From Norana najaformis (taxonomy: Eukaryota > Annelida > Clitellata > Crassiclitellata > Hormogastridae), in contig OZ029928.1 in the NCBI GenBank assembly GCA_964023275.1, positions 15,702,182 through 15,766,181 of the forward strand: a DNA stretch of 64,000 bases, written 5' to 3'. Positions 32,720 to 43,900 of this stretch are shown here, piece after piece (the stretch's first letter is position 1; each line of letters opens with the position of its first letter). The notes below the pieces were generated by a model. It saw only the letters and a list, made by a program, of their open reading frames with translations. It ran no database searches and was not told the DNA's origin. The position numbers and the translations under genes were made by a program.

Positions 32720-33062
32720 AAATGTAATCGTAAACTCGAGATTTATACAGAGCCCAAAGAAAGCTAAGTCGCGGGAACCAGGTTATTCAGTAGGAGCAAA
32801 ATCGATAGGCAGGTAGGGTCAGATTCGGTTCCAGGTCAAGATCCAAGAGTCAGACAGTCAGACGACTACGGTGGATGGTGTTTGGAATTGGAGCGGCAAG
32901 ACAGATAAGGCGAAGAGTAGGAATCCGATTATGATTTGTGAAAGAGGAGTGTTTTCAGTTTAGAATAAAAGACCTGATCAGAGATTGCAAGGGGTGAAAT
33001 GTTGGGTTAAATAATTGTCGTATTTCTGATGGGATTTTATTCCAGAAGGGCGGAGCATGTAT
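32720..33062 (-). mobile_element. LINE 3' end with ORF2 C-terminal block
   Basis: The minus strand reads APPFWNKIPSEIRQLFNPT, the conserved (G)PxLWNxLPxxIR block of LINE ORF2. Its 3' end carries TATAAATCTCGAGTTTACGATTACA (tail near 32,723). Flanking GGTCAAAGTCAAAA segments at 32,663 and 33,064 may be diverged target-site or nested-insertion duplicates. Confidence 0.68.
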
Positions 33063-33300
33063 GGTCAAAGTCAAAATCCACTAGATGTAGTAGTTTAAAA
33101 TCAAACAAACTATAGCAACATAAATATAGGTTTATGTATGTATTATGTGTAGTACACATGTGTATGTGCCAATACACTTAATATAGCGCCTTTTGTTACT
33201 CAATGAAAGCGCTGAAATGTTTTCATTCTGGAGATTCAATGGCTTAACTCAAGCATTCAGCGCAGAAAGCTTTGGATAACGGCAGCATAGAAATTAAGTA
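33063..33300. other. Retroposon 3' end remnant beside TATG repeats
   Basis: CAATACACTTAATATAGCGCCTTTTGTTACTCA at 33,170-33,202 matches the tails at 46,225 and 52,347. No gene. Confidence 0.5.
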
Positions 33301-33362
33301 AATAAGTAGATAGGTAGGTAGGTAAGTAAGTACGCAAGTAGGTAAGTAAGTAGGCAAGTAAG
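33301..33362. repeat. (TAGG/TAAG)n short array
   Basis: AGTAGGTAAGTAAG tetramers. Confidence 0.85.
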
Positions 33363-33974
33363 TACTCTTTATTAGAACGAGACAAACGCCCACACTTTAC
33401 AACAACAATGGATACGAAAAGGCATAGAAGAAGCGCAATGTCAGTAAAAGCGATGCAAGCTTACACAAACAGCTGAGAAGTCTAACTTTAAGCGCAGCTC
33501 GGAAGAATAAAGAGCATAAAAATCTAGCTTTATGTACAGTTTGTTCATTGCATCACTTTATACATCGCTACATTTAGATCCACTGTGCTTTAACTGACTT
33601 TAAAGCAAAAGAATTTATGATGCATAAGACTGAATTATGAGCGGATGGATTCGTCGTCGGTTTGTTTGTTCATCTGTGTTGATGCTGTTTAGTGTTCAGT
33701 CGGTTGAAAGCAGTCGTGTGTAAATATGTATAAAGCGAACTAGCAGTAGTTTTAAGTCACATTAGGCCTCTCCTATCTGTCTCTCTGTCTTCTGTCATAC
33801 TCTATCTGTTTGTTTCTATGTGTTTCTGTCTCTTTCTATTAGTCTGTCAATATGTCTTTAATAATCTCTCTCACTATTTCTTAATCGCAGGCATTTTCTC
33901 ATCGAGTGGTATTCCTCTGTATTTCATTAGTTTATTTGTGTTTATGCCCTCTTTCCCTAATATTGCTGTTGGGT
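33363..33974. other. No recognisable feature
   Basis: Spacer, pyrimidine-rich from 33,770; nothing supportable. Confidence 0.4.
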
Positions 33975-34250
33975 TCTCTCTCTCCCTCTCTCTCTCTTTC
34001 TCTCTCTCATTCTCTCTCTCTCTCTCTATCTATCTCTCTCTTCCTGTCTCTCTCTTTTTTCTCTCTCTCATTCTCTCTCTTGCTCCTTCTATCAAATTTT
34101 CTCTTTATATATTGCTTAATTCATCCATTCATTATTTAATTATTTCATTCATTATTTCATTCATTAATTTATTCATTATTTCATTCATTATTTCTTTCAT
34201 TCATTATTTCCTTTTCTCCCTCTTTTTCTTTCGGTACATTTCTTTTCTTA
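33975..34250. repeat. CT-rich and (ATTC)n microsatellite
   Basis: CTCTCT array followed by TTCATTCATTATTT repeats at 34,120-34,210. Confidence 0.92.
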
Positions 34251-34594
34251 CTCTCTATCTCTTTGTGTGCTCCTTCAGTTTATCTACATAAATATTCCTA
34301 GCGATGTGTTTCTGCATGTTTCACGTTACTGTGTCTAGCTCGAATATTCAGGATCCCTGCTGACACAGCCCTTTAAACAAGTCTATGTATACGCTGTATG
34401 TTGTTGACATGAGGTCATAGAAAGAAAACGTTGATTGTATATCAGGTTGTTCGTTTATGGTCTCGATTGGATTTCATGAGCCGTGAATATTGAAAATACT
34501 GAAACAACTTTCGAAGCTATAGCTGGTCATATTCTGCGGATCACTTGCACCCACATCTTTATGTTCAAATATCGTTACCCTACCTGTCTGCCGC
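34251..34594. other. No recognisable feature
   Basis: Nothing supportable. Confidence 0.4.
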
Positions 34595-34745
34595 GGCCTC
34601 CTTGACTGTCTGCCTGTCTGTCTGCCTGTCTGTCTGTCTGCCTGCCTGCCAGTCTGCCAGCCTACCTGTCTTTCTGTCTGTCTGTCTGTCTGCTGTCTGC
34701 CTGTCTGCTGTCTGCCTGTCTGTCTTCCTGTTTGTCTTTCTGCCC
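34595..34745. repeat. (TCTG)n microsatellite
   Basis: TCTGCCTG/TCTGTCTG array; complementary in sequence to the CAGA array at 34,984-35,036. Confidence 0.93.
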
Positions 34746-34854
34746 GATTATTATCGGCATAGCTATTCACAAAGTACAGAGAATCATAAAGAAAGAGAGG
34801 AAAAATTATGGCGAGACTTAGCGAAAGACGTCCAGACAAAGATAAAGATCAAAT

Positions 34855-35040
34855 AAACAATCAGACACACACACACCAACAGACACACATACAAAGACAG
34901 AAAGAGAAAGAGAGAGACAGGGACAGAGAGACGGAGATACAGGTCTGCATGGGAAGTGGAAATAAGAAACCTGAGAAAGAATGACATACAGACAGACAGA
35001 CAGACAGGCAGACAGACGAACAGACAGACAGACGACCAGC
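34855..35040. repeat. (CACA), (GAGA) and (CAGA)n purine-rich array
   Basis: ACAGACAGACAGACAGG at 34,984-35,036 forms an inverted pair with 34,595-34,745. Confidence 0.92.
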
Positions 35041-35470
35041 TATATACGATGCTGAAGTGTTGAGCATAAATCAAATTTTGTTTTAATGGTGAGCGTAGAC
35101 TACAAAATATTATGTTCTGAAGCTGTTGAAGTGTGTGTCATTCCACAACACGAGCGTATTATATAAATCATTTCTGTTTTCATCTATAAAAATTCTGCAA
35201 CATATTACGTTTGAAGCTTTTGTATTCAAGCCCATTAGATTGCATACATAATAAAAGAGCACTACGATATATATATATTATATGCATATATACATATACT
35301 AGGTTATATATATATATCGGACATATGCATAGGTGAAATATAAACACATTGTATTTACATATCACAACCATGCCGAAACATGCGGGACCTCGTTTAGACA
35401 AGGCGAGCCCCAATATAAGCTATGGGAAGCTGTTGAGGCTCTATTTGGCAAAAATCTTAGCAAATCATAG
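35041..35470. other. No recognisable feature
   Basis: AT-rich with several TATATA stretches (35,265-35,320). Confidence 0.4.
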
Positions 35471-35474
35471 GCCT

Positions 35475-35612
35475 AATCGTAATCTCGAGATTTATACAGC
35501 TCCCTACGAAAGCCTAGTCGAGGCAACCAGCTTATTCACAGGCGCTCAGTCAAAATAAAATCGACAGGCAGAAAGTGTTCTGTTCCAGGTCAGGATGAAA
35601 TGACATGGAAAT
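35475..35612 (-). mobile_element. LINE 3' end fragment
   Basis: On the minus strand it matches 32,723-32,850 and the inverted copy at 36,305-36,440: GAACAC…CTGCCTGTCGATTTT…GCGCCTGTGAATAAGCTGG…TATAAATCTCGAGATTACGATT. Confidence 0.6.
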
Positions 35613-35635
35613 ATAATAAGCAACACCATCATAGG

Positions 35636-35745
35636 TAAATGATGATGATGCTGATGCTGCTGATGCTGCTGATGCTGATGCTGCTGCTGCTGATGATGAT
35701 GACGATGATGCTGATGATGACGATGAGGATGACGATACTGATGAT
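35636..35745. repeat. (GAT/GCT)n trinucleotide array
   Basis: GATGATGCTGATGCTGCT triplets. Confidence 0.94.
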
Positions 35746-35917
35746 TGGAATGTAATAAACAATCATGCTTACATTTCAGTAAAAATTTTATGGGAGCTAC
35801 GTGGTTTCCGCGGGTCGTTTTGTTAAAACCGTTGACATTTTTCCTTTCCTTGTACTACGCAAATAATTTACTTTAAAAAATCTCCGTAAATCCTGGCTTT
35901 GATTAAAATCATAAACC

Positions 35918-35920
35918 AGC

Positions 35921-35993
<73 letters not shown>
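35918..35993. repeat. (CAA)n trinucleotide array
   Basis: About 24 uninterrupted CAA units. Confidence 0.98.
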
Positions 35994-36084
35994 TCGTCAT
36001 CAGCAAGAAGAAAAACAACCTACTCATTTATGCTTTTACGTATTTTGATTTTGTATTCTAGATATAGTTATATATCGCGCATCC

Positions 36085-36475
36085 AGTGAGGCGCAATAGT
36101 TTAGTGGTTGGCGTGCAGGACTCTTAATCCAAAGGTCAAAGGTTCAAACTTCACCAGGACAGAAGGGTGTTTTAAGATCACGTAAATGCAAAAAGCAAAT
36201 GCAAACGTTTTTCTATAGCGACCGCATGGCCTCGACCCTGCTTATTGCTTATTAAATTTATCGGGCAAGGTCCTTCACCATCGCAGCCCGTTTGAATGGG
36301 TGACTTTGGATCTTGACCTGGAACCGAACCATTTTGCCTATCGATTTTGTTTTGACTGAGCGCCTTTGAATAAGCTGGTCCCTGTGATGTGGCTTTCGTT
36401 GGGCGGTGTAGAATAAACGGGATTACGATTACGAATAAGATTCAAGGTATTCGTGCAAGGACCGTTCTAGCCTTA
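36085..36475 (+). repeat. Nested SINE and LINE tail insertions
   Basis: A tRNA-like head (A-box side TAGTTTAGTGGTTGGCG; B box AGGTTCAAACTTC, 36,140-36,160) precedes an S1 body (GCGACCGCATGGCCTCGACCCTG, 36,218). The body is interrupted at about 36,300-36,440 by a plus-strand LINE 3' end finishing in GATTACGATTACG. The S1 segment appears to resume after it (GTGCAAGGACCGTTCTAGCC). Confidence 0.6.
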
Positions 36476-36985
36476 GATTGTGTGGCTGTGTGTATATATC
36501 GGGTCGTGAATGGCGATGAAAGTGCGCTGTAAATCTTAGACGAGTTCGGCACGAAGCGTCTTTTTAATAGATCTTGATAATGTTTGCTACTTTGCTGAAG
36601 CACGCGCCTTGGCTAGGTCTTTCTTTTTGGATTGCACCGCACCGCACCAAAGGACCAGCACCATGTGCATATACCGATCTAACAATGCCCATGGCCTATG
36701 TAAAGAAAAGAAAGCACTTTCTAGCTTCGCTCCTCGGGTTGAAATACGTCCTATAGCTCCGCCCATCGGCCTTAAACGGACGCCTGAGCCGAAACACATC
36801 GATCAATATCGTGTTGTCTCGTAAATCATATTATTCTATAACTAATCGCTTGTGATTTCCTTTGACGTGTCAGGCTTGTCGCAGATAATTCTGTAAATGT
36901 TGCAGAACACCTGTTTCAGGAGCTATATCATCATTTATTTTCTGCCAACGAAAACCTGACTTTGACGATATAACGAGAACACCAG
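36476..36985. other. No recognisable feature
   Basis: Overlapping short frames at 36,574-36,824 on both strands lack motifs. Nothing supportable. Confidence 0.4.
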
Positions 36986-37099
36986 ATGTTTCTGTTGCCA
37001 CGAGTTCTTAAAAGAGGTCAAATGTCAAGGGTCGTGTCAAGGCACAGCAGAGCTGATCGAATGACAGAATCGGAATCATTTACTGTAAATGTAAATGTA

Positions 37100-37455
37100 A
37101 ATCTCAGAAATTTCTTACCGCCACACAAGCTCATGGTTAGGAAGACCAGCTTATTCACCTACGCATACCATTTAACGCATCTCATTCGGCCTCCACGTTC
37201 TTTAGCTCGTCTGGATTTATTTGTTCCTCATTTTAAGCCCTCGCTTGCTCAGCAGAGGGCTTTTGCTGTTGTTGGCCCATCTCTATGGAATGAACTTCCG
37301 CTATCGCTTCGTGCAAGGGTCTCTGTTGGTGATAGAGCTCTGTCAGCTCGTTGTTTAAAGACGTTCTTATTTCCCAGGGATTCTCATGCAGGAAGCGCCT
37401 CTGAGTAGTTTGTTCTGTAAGAAGCGCTATATAATTTATCAAATACGGTACAATA
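37100..37455 (+). mobile_element. LINE 3' end with ORF2 C-terminus
   Basis: The plus frame contains LFVPHFKPSLAQQRAFAVVG, then PSLWNELPLSLRA and CLKTFLFPRDSHAGSASE before a stop at about 37,408. This is the typical C-terminal end of CR1/L2-like LINE ORF2. The 3' end reads AGAAGCGCTATATAATTTATCAAATACGG. 5'-truncated. Confidence 0.8.
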
Positions 37456-37499
37456 CTTACCATTTAATGTGCGTAACTAATCGGAACAAAAAGTTGTAA

Positions 37500-38239
37500 A
37501 CTTCATGTACTGTAATTAAGGTATATAGGTGCTCACGAGCATAAATCATATCCGTTATCTTCGCGTAACCCACCTGTTTAGCCTGCGCTTAGATAACGAT
37601 TACAGTTTTGTCTGCTGCAAACAGGTAGCGAGGTCATTTGATCTAAGAGAAGTCTTTTTACAGAAATTTGGTCCAAAACGGCGCCTAATTTTAATGTAGA
37701 TTCGAATGGATGCTTTTGAAAGAGATGTTCGCAATAGACGGTTTATAAATGTCTTGTAATCAACTTTTGAATACGTGAGATTGAATTGGACGTGATAATC
37801 ATTGGAGTTGAAATTACCACCAGTCCTGCTTACTCTTTAGTAACCTTTACCCTATATAGATTGCAGACTTGCCAAACCTAGCTTTTTAGTGGGCCTAACC
37901 TCGCCGAAAAGGGTGACTCGGTGCAAAGGGCGGAAAGAATAATTAGAATGTAATTAATTATTCTTTCCGCTCTCTTGAGTTCATGAACCGACCCATGTCG
38001 ACGTCACATGTAGAGTGTCAACTTATGAATATGCTTATTAACTGAGCTTATGAATCACAGACATTACGAATATTAATAGGACTACAACTGCCTACAACTC
38101 GGCCTGCAACTACCAAGACTGCTATATTATTACTATTCATAATTTCTATTAAATGAATAGACTGCTACTCATATTCGCTGACGTCACCTGTCTGACGTTG
38201 CAGAAGAGTTTGATTAGAAAGCCGACAGGAATGTAAATC
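37500..38239. repeat. Segmental duplication, left partial unit
   Basis: This segment aligns with 57,180-57,907 (for example GATAACGATTACAG…AGGTAGCGAGGTCATTTGATC versus GACAACGATTCCAG…AGATAGCGAGGTCATGTGATC). It is the distal flank of a further array unit whose remaining part is missing to the left. No exon lies in it. Confidence 0.8.
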
Positions 38240-38299
38240 AATACAGGATGATCTTATTGCCATTCTCTTTCTGTTATACCTTCGTTATCAATATCTACT

Positions 38300-38545
38300 T
38301 ATCAAGCTCTTTCCTTAACCAAGTTTTCTTTACCATGCACCTTTCTTTACCCGCTTTTCTTACCATGCTCTTTTCATCACCAAGTTTTCTTACTCTGCAC
38401 TTTTCCTTACCCACTTTTCTTACTATACTTTTCCATACCCATTTTACCATGCTCTTTCTTTACAACCTCTCTTGATGTATCCTTTTCCTCATCAAATTTT
38501 CTTACCATGCTCATTTCTTTTCCAAATTTTCTTACCACGGCCAGT
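38300..38545. repeat. T-rich minisatellite of about 20 bp
   Basis: Degenerate units of TTTTCTTACCATGCTCTTTT. The same array is present at 50,225-50,470 and 57,965-58,265, that is, once at the left edge of each unit. The Phe/Leu/Ser/Thr frames across it are artefacts. Confidence 0.85.
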
Positions 38546-38699
38546 ATCTAATGTAGTCCAATATAATTTATCCAATTATCCAATCTACCTTATCTATAAA
38601 ATTCTGTGGTTCAAAGGCTTAAACTTCGACTTTATCACAATGTCACACTGCATGAAATGCTAATCGGTATCCGATCCTAAAAGAAATCGACAGCAAAAC

Positions 38700-39250
38700 A
38701 TTAAACCAGACAGACATATATATATATCTTCGAAGACCAAATTTTGATAAATGCACGACAAACGAACTTAAAACTATTCCCCTAGCACAGTCAATAAAAT
38801 AACAACTGTACAATACATATATCTTAATTTACATCAACTTGAAATTTCATTTGAAATATGATATACTATTAAATGCAAACTGGACTTCGTTGTCTTTACA
38901 ATAAGTACACCTAAACTTACATTTTAAACAACTATTTTATGTTCCAGTATAAGAATTAGAAACTTTGCTTTCTAAGATCGATCAAAGCCTTGGCGTCTAA
39001 GCGCTTGCTAGAAAGCTTCAGTTTCCCACACTCTTAAGAGTAATTTATAGCAAATATAGACAATAATGAACCAATAATCTTCATCAAAATAACGGTCAAT
39101 ACTGTCTAACAATCCATAAGAATTACTGTGACCTATTACCAATTTGTCAGACACTGTTTTTAGTTACCACACTTGTATACAATTTGTCTAACTGCAGACA
39201 ACATTAGACGCCAGACAAATAATATGTAAGAAGGTTCTAATTATCCTGTC
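38700..39250. other. Unit-1 intergenic sequence 3' of the tetraspanin gene
   Basis: AT-rich, with homologous sequence at 58,420-59,210. No exon seen. Confidence 0.5.
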
Positions 39251-39254
39251 GTCG

Positions 39255-39260
39255 TTTATT
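39255..39260 (-). terminator. Polyadenylation signal AATAAA, tetraspanin 1
   Basis: Minus-strand AATAAA about 180 bases beyond the stop codon. The same hexamer at the same distance follows the unit 3 stop codon (59,216-59,221), which supports function. Confidence 0.55.
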
Positions 39261-39439
39261 GGTGCCGTTAAGGAGTTTCTCGTAAAGAGGCGAAATGCAA
39301 AATTGCGATAACAATTACAGTTCTAGTCCAGTTAGTGTCTGCTGTTAAGAGACATTTATACAGTATCTTTAGACACGGACTCGATCAGCTGGCGTTGTCC
39401 ATGGGCGTCATTTAGTCCTGTGTCTCTCACCAGAAGCTG

Positions 39440-40876
39440 TTAGACTTTAACCGAATGTACCGCTACTCGATTTTTCTTGTGTATTAGGCAAGAGGCGAAT
39501 ATGAGTCCAAAGACCTGAAAAAATATTAAATACACTGTTACACGGTCTCTAACTGGCCGAGCTTTCGTCTTCTTACAACATTATTATTTCTGTATTTATT
39601 ATCTAATGATTAAGCATCAATCGAAGGCGCTGAGCAGTTGTGAGTGAAGGATTTGCTCAAGGTCCCTACACAATAACCGTTTCAGGAAAAGTTCAATCCC
39701 CTACTCTCCGCGTTACAAGCCGAGCGCTCTTTCAATCGGCCACCGTGCCCCGCAATACAGTTCAGTGTAATGCTGAATGTATGTGTGTACCTGAGCATTT
39801 ATATAACACCTTTAAAGAACCTCTGAAAACGCTGAAACATGGCTCTTTTAACAGGTGGAAAAACTGCGACATGAGATCAAGTGAAAATGTGTTGTTCCAC
39901 AGCTCTGTAGGTGCGGTTTCGGTATACAATCCTTGACTCACAATTGCTTAAATATAAGAAGTAAAGGTTAATAAAGCATTTCATCTTCATGGAGTCGGTT
40001 AAAGGATCACGATTACAGCAATTCAACGACAAGATGCCTTTCTTCACCTCCCAGTTTGCGTCGGTATTTATATACCGACTCAGAAAGGACGAGGGCCTGA
40101 ATCTGCACCAGATGGCCTGGCATCGATGAGAGGTCACCATCCAAGTACTAACCGGGCATCATGTTGCTTAATTTCACATTGGGTGCCATTATCGTATACA
40201 CTGCGTTAAATCGCCTTCGAACATATATAAGTTAATATGTCTCTGCGTGTCTTAATGTGTATCTCTGCATCTGCCCCTTTCCTTGCTCTCTGTCTCTGTC
40301 TTTGTGCCCGTCTCTGTCTATGTATCTTTCTCTGTATAGCTTTGTCTCTGTCTTTGTATGTGCCAACCTGAAGCGCCGCGAAGGCAGAGGCCAGTCCAAT
40401 AATGAGCGATGAGGTCAGGTCGATGAATTCCAGCAGAGCGTAGTAGCAACCCTAAAACACAACGATGGGCAAATGAGTTCAAACAAGTTATTGTAAAGCA
40501 ATCTGACCCAAGATACTGAAGAGTAGGCCTATTTCGGCTTCTTCTTAGCTAAGATTTGTTTGAATTTGATTGGATAAGATTACTTTAGACAAATCTTGGC
40601 TTAACACCTGCTTTTTGCGCTACCATAGTGTTGTATGCATGTATGTATACATGCATACAACATACATACATCCTTAATGTTGATGTCTACAGCTCTGGTT
40701 TTCAGAAATAAATAACCATTGTTTGCCATCGACTGATACTTTGTTAGTTATTATTAGGGAGTGCAACAGAAGTTATTAGATTAGGTTCTGTTAGAAAGCT
40801 ATCAGGACAAATTAAACGAAAGAACAAGAAAGTGAAGAGGAGGAAGAAGAAGAAGAAGATGATGATGATATGATGG

Positions 40877-40913
<37 letters not shown>

Positions 40914-43900
40914 CATGATCATGATGAAGGAAAACCAGATGATGCTGATAATGATGTCGAAGAAGAACAAGAACAGCAGTACCTTTAATAAAGAACAAGA
41001 AGAACAAGAACAAGAAGAACAAGAACAAGAGAAAGAACCAGAAGAACAACATGATGGAAGATCAGCACCTGTTATAAAGCTTACCCCGAAAACAATTATG
41101 GGAATGAAGTTTACAATATTTACAATTATTTCCTTTTTATTATTTTATCATCAAGTCCCAGTGTTAGATTGGAAATGAGGAATTACACTGGCCAACAGAA
41201 AAAAATTTTTTTCTTGTTGCCTTCGGTTTTAGACCTGTTCTTGGGGTAATTTTGGGCGCTGATTCAGAAAATGTCATTGGATTGAGTGCATCAGGTCTAG
41301 TTTCTCAGATATCGTCGATTTTGTAAAGAAAACCCAGTCCACTCTTTAAACGATGTCTTTGACAAAACTAAAATGTCATAATAAGCTTTATTTATGGCTA
41401 ATTATAATTCTTGCTGATTCATATAATGCCTACATCCTTATAATGTAAAATCAGCATATCTTGCCGCGTGCTGAGATATTGCTGATTCAACGAAATAACT
41501 ATTCCGTAGCCTACAGCTTACTCAGCACTAAATTCATGGCCTCATTTAGAATTTATTTGTGCTTATACAGCGTTTCATGGTTTCGAACTATGTAAATAGA
41601 TTATGCTGAAGTCAGCATTTATAGCCTATATAAACCGCCTCCTGAAAGCTAGAGCAGCCGCAGTCGTCTTAGGGCATATTAAGAGTTGGTCGCAAGAACA
41701 ATCTGTGAATGTGAACATTAAATGACTACATGTTCTTACTATTTTTTAGGTTAGTCACTTAATTCCTCAGATGCGAACATCCTTAAGGTTATGGCTACTT
41801 CCAGACGGAGCTGCATTAACCATCCAGACACATTCCTGCTACATTTGTGGGGAATACACACTAAAAGCAAACAGGAAACCGATTTCTGAGTTTGTAAAAA
41901 GAGCATATGTAGGTTATTTTGGTGTCAAACTTGGAGATCAAGATAAGCAATGGGCTCCTCATACAGTATGCAAAACTTGTATTGAACAATTGCGCCACTG
42001 GACAACTGGAAAGAGAAGCTGCCTGAAATTTGGTGTACCGATGGTTTGGAGGGAACAGATAAACCACTTCGACGACTGTTACTTTTGTATGGTTAATATC
42101 ATAGGCATCAATCGAAATAATCGTCACAAGTTGTCTTACCCTGATATACCTTCAGCCAGGAGACCTGTTCCGCATTCGGATATTGTACCAGTTCCACCTT
42201 TTCGCAAACTACCTCAGCTCTCAGACGATGACACTTGCATGTCCAATATCGGACAAGATGACGAAAGTGAAGAAAGTGGGGGCAGTGACAGTGATTTCCA
42301 ATCAACTTCACACAGTGAACGTTTTGACCAAAAAGAGTTGAGTGATCTGATCAGGGACTTAAATCTTTCCAAAGAGTCCTCTGAATTGCTTGCGTCCAGA
42401 CTAAAGGAAAAGAATGCACTTCAGCCTGGAACAAAAATTACAATTTATAGAAACAGAGAAAAGGATTTGCTGCCATTCTTTACCGAAGACAACAACCTAG
42501 TATTCTGTAATGACATCAGCAACTTATTGAAGAAAATTGGTCTGTCGGATTACAACCCGGATGAGTGGCGTCTTTTTATCGACAGTTCAAAACGTAGTCT
42601 GAAATGTGTGCTTTTAAATAACGGCAACAAATTTGGTTCTATTCCAATCGGTCACTCCACCAGGATGAAAGAAGAGTACAATGCCATCTCTTTAGTACTG
42701 GAAAAGATAAAATACAAAGAACATCAATGGGTAATTTGTGTAGACTTGAAGATGGTAAATTTCCTCCTTGGTCAACAAAGTGGCTACACAAAGTATCCCT
42801 GCTTTTTGTGTCTTTGGGACAGTAGAGCCAAGCATGAACATTGGACAAGAAAAGATTGGCCTTCGAGGAAAGACATGGTGGTTGGAGCTCAAAATGTAAT
42901 CAAGGAATCTTTGGTGGCACGAGATAGGATCATACTGCCACCACTACATATAAAGCTAGGCCTGATGAAACAATTTGTCAGGGCTTTGAATAAAGAAGGT
43001 TCATGCTTCGAATACATAGTACACAAGTTACCAGGAATTACAATGGAAAAATTGAAGGCTGGAATCTTCGATGGTCCACAGATCAGGCAACTTATGAATG
43101 ACCCACTTTTCATACCATCAATGAATGAAATCGAATCTTGTGCCTGGTCTTCCTTTGTTCTTGTAACTAAAAATTTTCTTGGCAACAAGAAGGCAGACAA
43201 TTATGCACAACTAGTAGAGGATATGCTTCTTCATTTCAACAAGCTTGGCTGCAACATGAGCATTAAAGTCCATTATCTCCACAGTCACTTAGATCGCTTT
43301 CCAGAGAATCTTGGTGACTTCAGCGAAGAGCAAGGTGAAAGATTTCACCAAGACATCAAAACAATGGAAAATCGATATCAAGGAAGATGGGATGCACACA
43401 TGATGGCAGACTATTGCTGGAATATTATGCGCGATTGTTCCGGCAGATGCCACACTCGGAAATCGTACAAAAGGAGCTTCTTCGGTGTCGAATGACTTGA
43501 AATTTTTATAACAAACTTGTTCTGTTTGGTATCATATAAGTACAGTTTCAGGTACTACCATTTTCTTTTAAGTATTTGTATTATTATGTCTATTTAGTGT
43601 ATCACATAATAAATTGAGCACTACATAATTATAGCTATAGCCTTATGTTTTATGGGCGAGCAGAGGCAAGGACTGGTATATGGCATAATGTTCTATATCT
43701 CGAAAACTAGACCTGCTGGGAGAAAACTGGTGCCTTTTCTGGAATCAGCAGGTCAAATATACCCAGAAACAGTTCTAACATTTGAGGCAACAAATTATGT
43801 GTTGGCCAGTGTTATGTGAATCATACTTTGGTATACAAATATTCCTCATTGCCCTGTTGACAGAGAGAGATCTCTGCCAAGTCACCAAGATCTTTGCAGC

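Larger units (their letters stand above)
41186..43811 (+). mobile_element. DNA transposon with CACTGG ends and TTA target duplication
   Basis: A 2,626-bp element. The left end CACTGGCCAACA at 41,186 is matched perfectly, inverted, by TGTTGGCCAGTG ending at 43,811. Weaker complementarity continues for about 120 bp on each side, sharing TTGTTGCCT, CTGATTC.AGAAAA and CAGGTCTAGTTT blocks. It is flanked by TTA at 41,183-41,185 and 43,812-43,814. Unit 3 has the uninterrupted site at about 60,833-60,853, matching 17 of 21 bases by eye once one TTA is removed. It encodes one transposase. CACTR ends with a 3-bp duplication recall the CMC (CACTA/Mirage/Chapaev) group, but the assignment is provisional. 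Confidence 0.9.

Noticed and set aside
35550..35762. Ser/Ala-rich minus-strand frame
   Set aside because: Product of the (GAT/GCT)n array joined to a LINE tail.
36540..36560. cDNA adaptor-like GTTCGGCACGAAG, hinting at vector contamination
   Set aside because: Only a partial match to a known adaptor, with no vector sequence around it; most likely chance.
42889..43200. Minus-strand frames opposite the transposase
   Set aside because: Antisense shadows without motifs; the plus frame carries all conserved blocks.
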